A DNA stretch of 8,133 nucleotides from Nitrosarchaeum sp. (GCA_016234975.1 JACRND010000173.1:1-8133); one strand, 5' to 3'; positions 1-6,640 are shown, counted from the first letter of the stretch. Numbers and translations: made by a program. Notes: a model not told the origin generated them from the letters alone.

Positions 1-617
1 GGATTTAGGTAAAAAGCTGTCCTAAGAGGTTCTGGTGAACCTGAAGCTGGATAAAATGCCGTACTAACAAATGCAAGAAATAGAAAAACAGTATTAATTA
101 TTACGTTAAATCCCTCGCTAGAACGCAACCGGGTAGAAATTATCGACGCAATTGAGCCAAACAAAACAGAACCAACGATAGCAGCAAAAACAATCATTGG
201 AATTGTAATCGCGGTAAATTCAATTGATTCAAAAAACACAGGATATCCAACAAGGGCAATCAAAGATGCGCTAACTAATCCCACAATTCCAATAGTGCAA
301 ATATTACTCAAAATATAATCAGTTCGTGTAAACGGGCCTGACATTATTTGCTCAAACATTCCATGTCTCCTATCATTCCAAATTATTATTCCTGAGATAA
401 GAGTACTATTCATGATGTTAAAACCAATCATGCCAGATGCCAAAAATGCAGGATAGTCAATGTTTTTGTTACCAAAAGGTACCGCCGCAATTAATGATGT
501 ATAAGCATAACCAGCAACAAAAATGTAGATTAAAGGAAATACTACTTGCCAGATCAAAAATCCAGGGTTAATTGATATTGTTAAATTTCTATTAACAAGT
601 CTAATTATTGGATGCAT
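1..617 (-). CDS. ABC-2 type transporter permease, C-terminus cut by window edge
   Basis: Membrane subunit of an ABC-2 (DrrB/NodJ-like) exporter, expected to pair with the ATPase encoded just upstream. From the ATG at 617 the frame stays open for 205 codons to the left edge. Five hydrophobic stretches are visible at about residues 20-43, 55-79, 103-129, 134-160 and 170-188, out of the usual six. The loop after the second contains RRHGMFEQIMSGPFTR (83-98), which matches the conserved ABC-2 segment where a charged, Gly/Glu-containing stretch precedes 'SP.-R'. The end, with PASGSPEPL near 190-198, resembles the loop before the last helix. A GGTGA Shine-Dalgarno-like sequence lies 6 nt upstream of the ATG; an in-frame GTG at 623 directly follows a stop and is less likely. 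The start overlaps the ATPase by 17 nt, implying translational coupling. The substrate cannot be told from sequence. Confidence 0.9.
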   Translation of the reverse strand, partial: MHPIIRLVNRNLTISINPGFLIWQVVFPLIYIFVAGYAYTSLIAAVPFGNKNIDYPAFLASGMIGFNIMNSTLISGIIIWNDRRHGMFEQIMSGPFTRTDYILSNICTIGIVGLVSASLIALVGYPVFFESIEFTAITIPMIVFAAIVGSVLFGSIASIISTRLRSSEGFNVIINTVFLFLAFVSTAFYPASGSPEPLRTAFYLN

Positions 618-1539
618 TGTCACTCACCATTTTTAAAAAGATCTCCTCAAGATTTGTAGGAACTGCTGAAAGATCCTCTATCTCAATTTGATTATCATTT
701 AGAATTCGTAAGACTTGTAATAATATTAATTCAGATTGTTCTGAATGAATTACAATGTTGGTTCCGTTATCAAAATCAATTTCACAATCTGTAATATCTG
801 AAAGAAAAGTTGTTATTTTATTTTGTTTTTCCAGTAAATGAATTTTTATTGTTTTTTCTTTACCAAATCTCTTTTTTAAGGCATCAGGTGTGTCTACAGT
901 AAGAATTTTCCCTTTATCTATAATAGCTATTTCATCACAAAGATATTCAGCTTCGCTTAGAATATGTGTAGTATAAAATATTGTTAAACCTGTTTTTACT
1001 TTATTTTTTAAATAATCTAATAATTTTCTTCGAGCACTAGGATCTAATCCTACAGTAGGTTCGTCTAAGAATAAAAGATCCATATCATGCATGAATTCAC
1101 GAGCTACCTGCACCCTTCTTCTTTGGCCAATGGATAGATCTTCGTTTTTTTTCTTACGGATATCTACCAGATCAAAATCTTTTAGGAGTTCTTCCATTCT
1201 TTTTTTGCGTTCGATTTCTGGAACATTCCACATCATGCCATATTTATTAAGAGATTTTTCAACGGATAGCGTTGGTTCATAGCTAGGCTGCTGTAAGACT
1301 ACGCCTATTTTATGACGAATTTGTAGTGGGTTTTCAATTGCGTTTATTCCTAAAATTGTCAGAGAGCCGCTTGAAGGCGGAATTAGAGTTGTTAAAAGTT
1401 TGATAGTAGTTGATTTTCCTGCACCATTAGGACCTAAAAATCCAAAAACTTGGCCAGATTTTACAGATAAAACAATATCATCAACTGCTTTTACAGATCC
1501 ATATAATTTTGATAAATGCTCAACATTGATGCAGGACAT
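601..1539 (-). CDS. ABC-2 type transporter ATP-binding protein (DrrA/CcmA-like)
   Basis: Cytoplasmic ATPase subunit of an exporter, 312 residues, typical for the family. Visible motifs: Walker A GPNGAGKST at 36-44; Q-loop glutamine at about 83 in GVVLQQP; ABC signature LSIGQ at 135-139, with Ile in place of the usual first Gly; Walker B LLFLDEP at 155-161 with catalytic Glu160; D-loop GLDP at 164-167; switch His192. The C-terminal extension of about 90 residues ends in LEEIFLKMV, as is usual for DrrA-type ATPases. The ATG at 1539 gives a normal N-terminus. No Shine-Dalgarno is evident, so the mRNA may be leaderless or have a short leader. It is the first gene of a two-gene operon with the permease. 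These pairs export drugs, lipids or polysaccharides; the cargo here is unknown. Confidence 0.95.
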   Translation of the reverse strand: MSCINVEHLSKLYGSVKAVDDIVLSVKSGQVFGFLGPNGAGKSTTIKLLTTLIPPSSGSLTILGINAIENPLQIRHKIGVVLQQPSYEPTLSVEKSLNKYGMMWNVPEIERKKRMEELLKDFDLVDIRKKKNEDLSIGQRRRVQVAREFMHDMDLLFLDEPTVGLDPSARRKLLDYLKNKVKTGLTIFYTTHILSEAEYLCDEIAIIDKGKILTVDTPDALKKRFGKEKTIKIHLLEKQNKITTFLSDITDCEIDFDNGTNIVIHSEQSELILLQVLRILNDNQIEIEDLSAVPTNLEEIFLKMVSDNASNN

Positions 1540-1540
1540 G

Positions 1541-1558
1541 AGAAGAGTGCGATCTTCT
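1541..1558. repeat. 6-bp inverted repeat next to the ABC ATPase start codon
   Basis: AGAAGA (1541-1546) and TCTTCT (1553-1558) form a perfect 6-bp inverted repeat with a 6-nt loop, GTGCGA. It ends two bases before the ATPase ATG on the minus strand. If transcribed it could form a small hairpin at the ribosome entry site. It could equally be a protein-binding site or chance. Confidence 0.35.
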
Positions 1559-1560
1559 TA

Positions 1561-1573
1561 CTAATTTAGTTAA
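1561..1573 (-). promoter_or_regulatory. Possible TATA box of the ABC exporter operon
   Basis: On the minus strand the sequence reads TTAACTAAATTAG, centred about 27 nt upstream of the ATPase ATG. That is the spacing expected for an archaeal TATA box driving a leaderless or nearly leaderless transcript. An alternative is ATTTATCT a few bases further upstream (about 1577-1584). Both are AT-rich motifs in an AT-rich genome, so the call is weak. Confidence 0.25.
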
Positions 1574-1583
1574 TGAGATAAAT

Positions 1584-1599
1584 CACCATAGTCATGGTG
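1584..1599. promoter_or_regulatory. Palindrome CACCAT-AGTC-ATGGTG, possible operator
   Basis: A perfect 6-bp dyad (CACCAT at 1584-1589, ATGGTG at 1594-1599) separated by 4 nt lies in the divergent ABC/RPA intergenic region. It is relatively GC-rich against an AT-rich background and sits 45-60 nt upstream of the ATPase start. That is just upstream of the candidate TATA/BRE region, a usual place for an archaeal regulator to bind. It is over 110 nt from the RPA start, so control of the exporter is more likely. No regulator gene lies nearby in this window. Confidence 0.4.
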
Positions 1600-1671
1600 G
1601 GAATTATTTGATTAAACAGAAAAACTACAATTTAGCGATCATCTAGAGATTATACATACTACAAGAGGATA

Positions 1672-1710
1672 ATGAAATTTTTATTAATAGAACTAGTTTA
1701 CAGACAATGA
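1672..1710 (+). other. Possible 12-codon upstream ORF in the RPA leader
   Basis: ATG at 1672 preceded by AGAGGAT (a weak Shine-Dalgarno match, GAGG at 1665-1668) opens a frame encoding MKFLLIELVYRQ. It ends with TGA at 1708-1710, one base before the RPA ATG at 1712. Such an arrangement would allow termination-reinitiation coupling. It competes with the simpler view that 1678-1690 is the TATA box of a leaderless RPA mRNA, in which case this frame is never transcribed. Confidence 0.2.
1678..1690 (+). promoter_or_regulatory. Candidate TATA box for RPA gene
   Basis: TTTTTATTAATAG is centred about 27 nt before the RPA ATG at 1712, with purine-rich sequence (AATGAAA) just upstream where a BRE would lie. 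The spacing predicts transcription starting at or very near the start codon, and no Shine-Dalgarno precedes that codon. A second TATA-like motif, TTATACAT at 1650-1657, would give a leader of about 30 nt. Confidence 0.35.
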
Positions 1711-1718
1711 AATGTCTG
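1701..1718. repeat. 6-bp inverted repeat spanning the RPA start codon
   Basis: CAGACA (1701-1706) and TGTCTG (1713-1718) are perfect inverse complements around the 6-nt loop ATGAAA. The second arm contains the TG of the RPA ATG and the next codon. In RNA this would hide the start codon in a short stem; in DNA it could be an operator. A 6-bp repeat can also occur by chance. Confidence 0.35.
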
Positions 1719-3109
1719 AATTTGATATTCTTGTAGGTAAATTACTAGAACAAAAACCAGAATTAACTAGAAAAGATATTGAAGAGCAAATTAAACACAA
1801 AAAAGAGAAAATCGGAGCAGGTTATCTAACAGACCAAGGAGCTCTATTTTTGATTGCGTCAGACTTTGGAATTTCTTTGTCAGGACCATTAAAAGTTGAA
1901 ATGGGTTTAAAGGATCTTTATGCAGGAGCAAAAGAAATCTCTTTGGAAACCAGAGTTCTCAATGTATCTCCTGCAAAGCAATTTTCCCGTAAAGATGGTT
2001 CGCCTTTTTATCTTAGGACCATGACAGTATACGATACAAATTCAACTGCCAGTGTAAAACTATGGGACGATAAAGCAAATTTGCCTGGCATTGAAAATCT
2101 CAAACCAGGAGATTTGATTAAAATCATTAAAGCATATGTAAAATCAGATCTTAGTGGATCACCAACTATCAATATTGGTTCAGGTTCCAATATCGAAATA
2201 ACAGATAACAAAAGTGAAATTCCAACTATAGACAAGATTACAAAAGATGTCAGTGAGCTGCAAGAAGGGCAAAAAGATCTTGTAATTACAGGAATAATAG
2301 ACGGTGTTGTAAATAGCATGGAATTTACAAATTCACGAGGTCAGCCTGGAAAAGCATTAAGAATGAGGCTAAAAGGAAAAGATGGGAGTTCCATGAGGAC
2401 GGTCTTGTGGGGAAAAGATCAATCAGATATTCCAAATATGATTTCACAAGGTGCCAAAGTTAGATTACTTGGTGTTAATATAAAAAATGGAAATCAAGGA
2501 CTAGAAATTCACGGTAATGATTCAACAATAATTGAAATTGAAGGAGGTAAAGAGGCAGAGCCAGTAATTGTAAGAGTTCTTTCAATTGTAGCAACAGAAA
2601 ATGGAAAGAATATGATTTTAGGCATAGATAATAAAAAAAATATTTACAACATTACTGATTATTCAAATTCTACTAGTATTTGTAATGAAGGTGATGTTAT
2701 TGAGTGCATGCCATCAAAAGTATACGGAAATTCTGTTACATTAGATAATAATTCATTTGTAAGAAAATTAGAAAATGACGAATCAATTCCATCATTGTCA
2801 AAGATAAGAACAAAGATCAATGAAGTTAAAGTAGATGGTAATTACTGTATTGAAGCTATAATACTTAAAATTCCAGAAAGACGAGAAATTCAAACTAAAT
2901 CTGGAGAATCAATTCTATTATCAGAGATGTTTGTTGAAGATGATACTGGTCAAATTTGGGTTAAGGGATGGAGAAATCAAGCTAGATTAATTGACAAATG
3001 TGAACTTGGTGAGATAATTTCAATAACAGGAGTAAATGCAAAAGCAGGTTTGGAAGGAAGAGTTGAATTATCTCTTACAGCATTTTCTAAAATTACAAAG
3101 AAAAATTAA
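1712..3109 (+). CDS. rpa: Replication protein A (multi-OB-fold ssDNA-binding protein)
   Basis: Archaeal RPA, which coats single-stranded DNA in replication, repair and recombination; 465 residues. The N-terminal 60 residues form the small helical domain of euryarchaeal-type RPA: LTRKDIEEQIKHKKEK followed by GYLTDQGALFLIASDFGI. OB folds can be traced at about 66-165 (FSRKDGSPFYLRTMTVYD then SVKLWDD, Trp118), 185-280 (SRGQPGKALRMRL then TVLWG, Trp233), a divergent third at about 283-352, and 360-460 (EDDTGQIWVKGW, Trp416 and Trp420). No CxxC pair is present, so the zinc finger of many euryarchaeal RPAs is missing. The ATG at 1712 gives the expected N-terminus. The gene stands alone, divergent from the ABC exporter and convergent with the Lhr helicase, overlapping its stop codon by 4 nt. 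RPA identity is firm; the exact OB count is less so. Confidence 0.88.
   Translation: MSEFDILVGKLLEQKPELTRKDIEEQIKHKKEKIGAGYLTDQGALFLIASDFGISLSGPLKVEMGLKDLYAGAKEISLETRVLNVSPAKQFSRKDGSPFYLRTMTVYDTNSTASVKLWDDKANLPGIENLKPGDLIKIIKAYVKSDLSGSPTINIGSGSNIEITDNKSEIPTIDKITKDVSELQEGQKDLVITGIIDGVVNSMEFTNSRGQPGKALRMRLKGKDGSSMRTVLWGKDQSDIPNMISQGAKVRLLGVNIKNGNQGLEIHGNDSTIIEIEGGKEAEPVIVRVLSIVATENGKNMILGIDNKKNIYNITDYSNSTSICNEGDVIECMPSKVYGNSVTLDNNSFVRKLENDESIPSLSKIRTKINEVKVDGNYCIEAIILKIPERREIQTKSGESILLSEMFVEDDTGQIWVKGWRNQARLIDKCELGEIISITGVNAKAGLEGRVELSLTAFSKITKKN
3089..3105 (-). terminator. T-rich terminator of the helicase operon, inside the RPA gene
   Basis: Immediately after the helicase TAA, the minus strand reads TTTTTCTTTGTAATTTT (13 T in 17 nt), the kind of U-rich tract that terminates archaeal transcription without a hairpin. 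It lies within the last codons of RPA on the other strand. No comparable tract follows the RPA stop codon on the plus strand, so RPA transcripts probably run antisense into the helicase gene. Confidence 0.45.
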
Positions 3110-5859
3110 GAGTCCCAAAATCCCCTAGTTACAACATATTGTCTTTCTGCTTCGTATATTTGCTTAAAGAGATGTTCTTCGTCCACCATATTTCGTAATA
3201 TACGTGCAGCAGTATCAGCACCGACTCCATATCCAGACATGACAGTTATTGCAATAGGTCCAAAATTTTCTATTAAAGAAGAGACTTTCCAGGCTCGATC
3301 AAACTTGTGTTTTTCATCTAAAGAGAGATTTTTTCCTTCATATTTTTTACGTATTATTTTTGGAAGATCATAATCTGAATAAAAGGTGGCAGTGATTTGT
3401 CGTGCTTTACAATAAGGACAAATCAGTATATTTTTGACCTCATTTGTTTCCACTACTCGTTCCCATTTCCCACATCGTGCACAGATAAGACGATGTTTCG
3501 TCTTTGCCAATCTTGTTTTTACAAGATCAATTATTCCCTTGTCAAGATTGGCAGGAGCCGAATAATATTTTGCAGTATGATCTAAAATTGGCTCAGCTAA
3601 TTTTGAAAATTTATCTATTTCTAACCATTTAATTATAATTTCATTATCTCTAATTTTTTTAAGGATTTTATTGGTATTTTCAAGATCATATTTATCATGA
3701 AATAATTCACGTAGTGCTTCTTTTACAAGAGATGTTTTAGCATATCTTTCATATAAAAATCGGGCTGATTTTTTTTCATAAATTGCTCCTCTTCCAACAA
3801 CACCAAATTTTTTTGCAACACACCATGTTTTCCAGTTCACATTATGAGTTCCTACCAAAGACGCAGTTACAATTGAATAAAGATCATAATCATCTTTTAT
3901 AATTTCAAGGAAAAGTTTTTCAGAAATTCGTGATCTAGAAGATAGAACTATTCTATAACCATCAGAACGTGAATCAACCATAGAACCTAACATTGAGGAT
4001 ATCATTGAAGAAAGTAGAGTAGATAATGTTGAATTGATTTTTGTTCCAAAACAAGAATGTATTACTATTGAACCCTGTGAACGACTAGACTCTATTACAA
4101 TATTTTTTTCATCTGGAATTTCATTAAAACTTAATTCTTCAATGGTTTTATTGATTAATTTCAATGATCCATTTTTTACTTTGCTACGAAATGCTCCAAC
4201 TTTTTTTGCAGTATTATAATCAACTGGAATACTTTCTCCTTCCCAATAAGGAATGGTTATGCCTCCTCCTCTAAATGGTTCTACATTTACTATGAGTGAT
4301 TTTTCATCCACATTAAGTATTCTCCATTGTGAGCCTTTTAGAACAAAGATGTTTCCAGAATCTCCAAAATCACCTACAAATCTTTGATCCAGTGTTCCAA
4401 TAATTTTTTTTCCAACACTATCAAATACTTTGAATTTAAGAATATCAGGGATTGTAGAAAGATTTTCAAAGTAATATTTGAAGGAACGACCTTTTTTCCA
4501 GAAAGTCATTTTTGTCCTATCAAAGAAGATCAAGTAGTTAGAATCAAGTAAATCTAAAACGCCCAATAAATCGTCTAGTTGTAAATTTCTAAATGGATAC
4601 GCACTGTTTATTGTTTTCAATGCTAAATTTACAGGAATTTCTCCTAGTTGCATTGTCATCCCAACAAGATGGTGTGCAAGTACATCTAGAGAACCATCGT
4701 GAATTTTTTGCTCTTCTATCGAACCTTCTTTAATACGATCTAGTATTGCTCTTGTTTCAAATTCATCATCAGAATTGTTTGTAATTATTAACCCCTTGGC
4801 AGAAGCATCTCTGTTATGTCTACTACGTCCTATTCTTTGAACTAGTTTTGATACTTGTCTAGGAGAACCATAATGAATTACCAACTCTATTGAACCTATA
4901 TCCAATCCTAATTCAAGTGAGGAAGTACAAACTACAATTCCACGTTTTCCTTCTCTTAATGTAAGCTCAGTGTCCTCTCTTACCTCTTTTGATAATGATC
5001 CATGATGTAATTCTATATTGATAGATGATTTTTCTTTTAGTATAGAAGCTAAGAATTCAGCCTCTCCTCGAGTATTGGTAAAAAGAAGTATGGGAGAATC
5101 CAAATTTAATTCTAAAACATATTCAATTATTTTATCTGCAACATCTGAAATGGTTCCATCGACAAATTTGACTTCAACATCATATTTTCGAATAGAAATA
5201 TCCCTAACAATTTGGCACTTTCTTTTAGTTCCCACCACAAATTTCCCAGCTTCTTCGAAATTACCAACAGTTGCAGACAATCCAATTTTTGTAAGATAGT
5301 GTTTTGAATTAAGCTGTAATCGCTCTATACTTAGTGATAGTTGAGAACCTCTTTCGCTAGCAAGTAATTCATGTACCTCATCAATAACAATCCACTCAAG
5401 TTCAGATAGTGCATCTAACATCTTTATCTGTGTAAGGAGAATAACTAGAGTTTCAGGAGTTGTTATTAGAACATCGGGTGGACTTTCAGTGATTTTTCTT
5501 CTTGCAGTTTGAGTTGTGTCACCATGTCTGATTTCAATTGAAAGATCGTTACTTTGAGCATATTTGGTAATCCTTCTAAATACATCTCGATTTAGTGCTC
5601 GTAAGGGGGTAATGTAAAGAACCTTAATTTTTCCAAGTTTTTTTGATTTCTGCACTAGTGAAAAAATTGGAATTACAGAGCACTCTGTTTTGCCTGAACC
5701 AGTTGGTGCAATTACTAGACAGTCTTTTTTTTGTAAAATTATGGGTGAAGCTTTTTTCTGAATTTCAGTAAGATTAGTAAATCCAAAATGAGCAAATAAT
5801 GAATCAAGTACTGAATCAGGAAACTGATTCTTTTGTTGTATTTGATCGTGATCTTTCAT
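3106..5859 (-). CDS. Lhr-type superfamily 2 DNA/RNA helicase with C-terminal zinc ribbon
   Basis: ATP-dependent 3'-5' helicase of the Lhr family, 917 residues. RecA domain 1: Q34, Walker A APTGSGKT (51-58), TPLRALNRD (84-92), TTPE (133-136), DEVH (160-163), SAT (195-197). Domain 2: FTNTRGEAE (260-268), TSSLELGLDIG (312-322) and arginine-finger motif QRIGRSRH (341-348). A winged-helix and beta-rich Lhr core follows, with IVIHSCFGTKIN around His601, typical of Lhr. The C-terminus adds a four-cysteine zinc ribbon, CARC (793-796) and CPYC (814-817), then an HhH-like GYGVGADTAARIL (876-888). The ATG at 5859 leaves a short lead before the helicase core, and no later in-frame ATG would keep it. The start overlaps the microprotein gene by 44 nt. 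It is the last gene of the operon with the RadB-like ATPase. Lhr enzymes act on DNA repair intermediates, and archaeal relatives also on RNA; which applies here is unknown. Confidence 0.9.
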   Translation of the reverse strand: MKDHDQIQQKNQFPDSVLDSLFAHFGFTNLTEIQKKASPIILQKKDCLVIAPTGSGKTECSVIPIFSLVQKSKKLGKIKVLYITPLRALNRDVFRRITKYAQSNDLSIEIRHGDTTQTARRKITESPPDVLITTPETLVILLTQIKMLDALSELEWIVIDEVHELLASERGSQLSLSIERLQLNSKHYLTKIGLSATVGNFEEAGKFVVGTKRKCQIVRDISIRKYDVEVKFVDGTISDVADKIIEYVLELNLDSPILLFTNTRGEAEFLASILKEKSSINIELHHGSLSKEVREDTELTLREGKRGIVVCTSSLELGLDIGSIELVIHYGSPRQVSKLVQRIGRSRHNRDASAKGLIITNNSDDEFETRAILDRIKEGSIEEQKIHDGSLDVLAHHLVGMTMQLGEIPVNLALKTINSAYPFRNLQLDDLLGVLDLLDSNYLIFFDRTKMTFWKKGRSFKYYFENLSTIPDILKFKVFDSVGKKIIGTLDQRFVGDFGDSGNIFVLKGSQWRILNVDEKSLIVNVEPFRGGGITIPYWEGESIPVDYNTAKKVGAFRSKVKNGSLKLINKTIEELSFNEIPDEKNIVIESSRSQGSIVIHSCFGTKINSTLSTLLSSMISSMLGSMVDSRSDGYRIVLSSRSRISEKLFLEIIKDDYDLYSIVTASLVGTHNVNWKTWCVAKKFGVVGRGAIYEKKSARFLYERYAKTSLVKEALRELFHDKYDLENTNKILKKIRDNEIIIKWLEIDKFSKLAEPILDHTAKYYSAPANLDKGIIDLVKTRLAKTKHRLICARCGKWERVVETNEVKNILICPYCKARQITATFYSDYDLPKIIRKKYEGKNLSLDEKHKFDRAWKVSSLIENFGPIAITVMSGYGVGADTAARILRNMVDEEHLFKQIYEAERQYVVTRGFWDS

Positions 5860-5935
5860 AAACCATTACGCCAACTAGGCCAAGTGCAAATAAGACTATA
5901 GTAATTATTGGAATTGAATCAAAAATTCCTGCCAT
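5816..5935 (-). CDS. 39-residue single-pass membrane microprotein
   Basis: Small gene between the RadB-like ATPase and the helicase. ATG at 5935 opens 39 codons to a TGA at 5816-5818. The product starts MAGIFDSIP and has one strongly hydrophobic stretch (about residues 8-26, IPIITIVLFALGLVGVMVY). A short polar tail containing ERSRS follows, then Thr, Lys and Ser. The basic residues after the helix favour a cytoplasmic C-terminus. It starts 22 nt after the ATPase stop and its last 44 nt overlap the helicase start in another frame, consistent with co-transcription and coupled translation. It covers nearly all of the 98-nt gap between its neighbours. I do not recognise a family and propose no function. 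The clean membrane-protein pattern argues for a real gene, but 40 codons is short enough that chance cannot be excluded. Confidence 0.65.
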   Translation of the reverse strand: MAGIFDSIPIITIVLFALGLVGVMVYERSRSNTTKESVS

Positions 5936-5957
5936 TGCTAAACTTTACGATTGATAG

Positions 5958-6617
5958 TTAAATATCTTCAGTATAATCAGATAATCCTGCAGCATGTATT
6001 TTATAAGAGAAATGAGTTTGATGAAGAAGCCATCGTATTTCTGCACGAAATTTTGAGGAAGTTTTTGTAAGTTTAATTTTGATGTGTGTAAATGGATCAA
6101 TTGCGGTTCTCATATTTTCCATTTCTGTACCTTCTATGTTTCTAATCATATTAGTAATAACAATAGGAATTTTTTTATTAATTGCAACTAATGATAAATC
6201 ATGAATGTATTTTATAAATAAAGAATTCTTTTCAAATGTTGTATCTCCTTTTGGATATTCATAGGAAAATAAATCAGTAATGTTATCAATTACAATTAAA
6301 GAAAAGTTAGAGATGTTCATAATATCAATTGATTTGATTTGTTCAGAAGTGTTAGTAATTCGTGAAACCGTTATTTTTTCAAGAATGTCAGATGTTAAAT
6401 TTTGTTGTTTTTGAATTTCAAGAAGTCGCTCAGGTCTGAAACTACCTGTTGTATCTTGATATAAAATATTTCCCCCATTTTTTATTGCATTTATGCAGAT
6501 TTGAAACAATAGTTGAGTTTTACCAGTTCCACTTCCACCATAAATGTCGGTAATTACGCCATTGGGTATTCCACCAGATAAAAATTCATCTAATTGTTGT
6601 AATCCTGTAGAGATCAT
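5958..6617 (-). CDS. RadA/RecA-superfamily ATPase, RadB/aRadC-like paralogue
   Basis: Short recombinase-family ATPase of 219 residues: the ATPase core alone, without the N-terminal HhH domain of RadA, close in length to euryarchaeal RadB. The start ISTGLQQLDEFLSGGIPNGVITDIYG is the RadA/RadB signature. Walker A is GGSGTGKT (27-34), Walker B LIVIDN with Asp111, and FRPERL (60-65) is the family motif after strand 2. In RadA/Rad51 this stretch reads TEGTFRPER; here it is TTGSFRPER, so Thr57 replaces the catalytic glutamate. RadB-type paralogues assist RadA in recombination and repair. It is the first gene of an apparent operon with the microprotein and the helicase. The ATG at 6617 is the only start that keeps the signature. 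It may be RadB, aRadC or a KaiC-like relative; RadB/aRadC fits best. Confidence 0.82.
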   Translation of the reverse strand: MISTGLQQLDEFLSGGIPNGVITDIYGGSGTGKTQLLFQICINAIKNGGNILYQDTTGSFRPERLLEIQKQQNLTSDILEKITVSRITNTSEQIKSIDIMNISNFSLIVIDNITDLFSYEYPKGDTTFEKNSLFIKYIHDLSLVAINKKIPIVITNMIRNIEGTEMENMRTAIDPFTHIKIKLTKTSSKFRAEIRWLLHQTHFSYKIHAAGLSDYTEDI

Positions 6618-6640
6618 TTGGGTAATTATCTAAAAATGAT

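Noticed and set aside
615..623. GTG at 623 as the permease start
   Set aside because: It follows a TGA directly and would lie on top of the GGTGA ribosome-site match; the ATG at 617 has better spacing.
1091..1282. Plus-strand open frame of 63 codons inside the ABC ATPase gene
   Set aside because: It is antisense to a gene with all ABC motifs, and the translation shows low-complexity Ser/Phe/Arg runs without domain features.
2008..2319. Minus-strand open frame of 103 codons inside RPA
   Set aside because: It is antisense to conserved OB-fold sequence, its product resembles no family I know, and there is no promoter or ribosome site.
5018..5299. Plus-strand open frame of 93 codons inside the helicase (with smaller ones at 3397-3585 and 4034-4219)
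   Set aside because: All are opposite conserved helicase sequence and have Ser/Phe-rich composition typical of antisense shadows.
3106..6617. Possible defence island (helicase + RecA-fold ATPase + membrane microprotein)
   Set aside because: The flanks are housekeeping genes (RPA, Sm-like protein, MetK). There is no nuclease, toxin, integrase or compositional break, and the helicase is of the Lhr type seen in general nucleic-acid metabolism.
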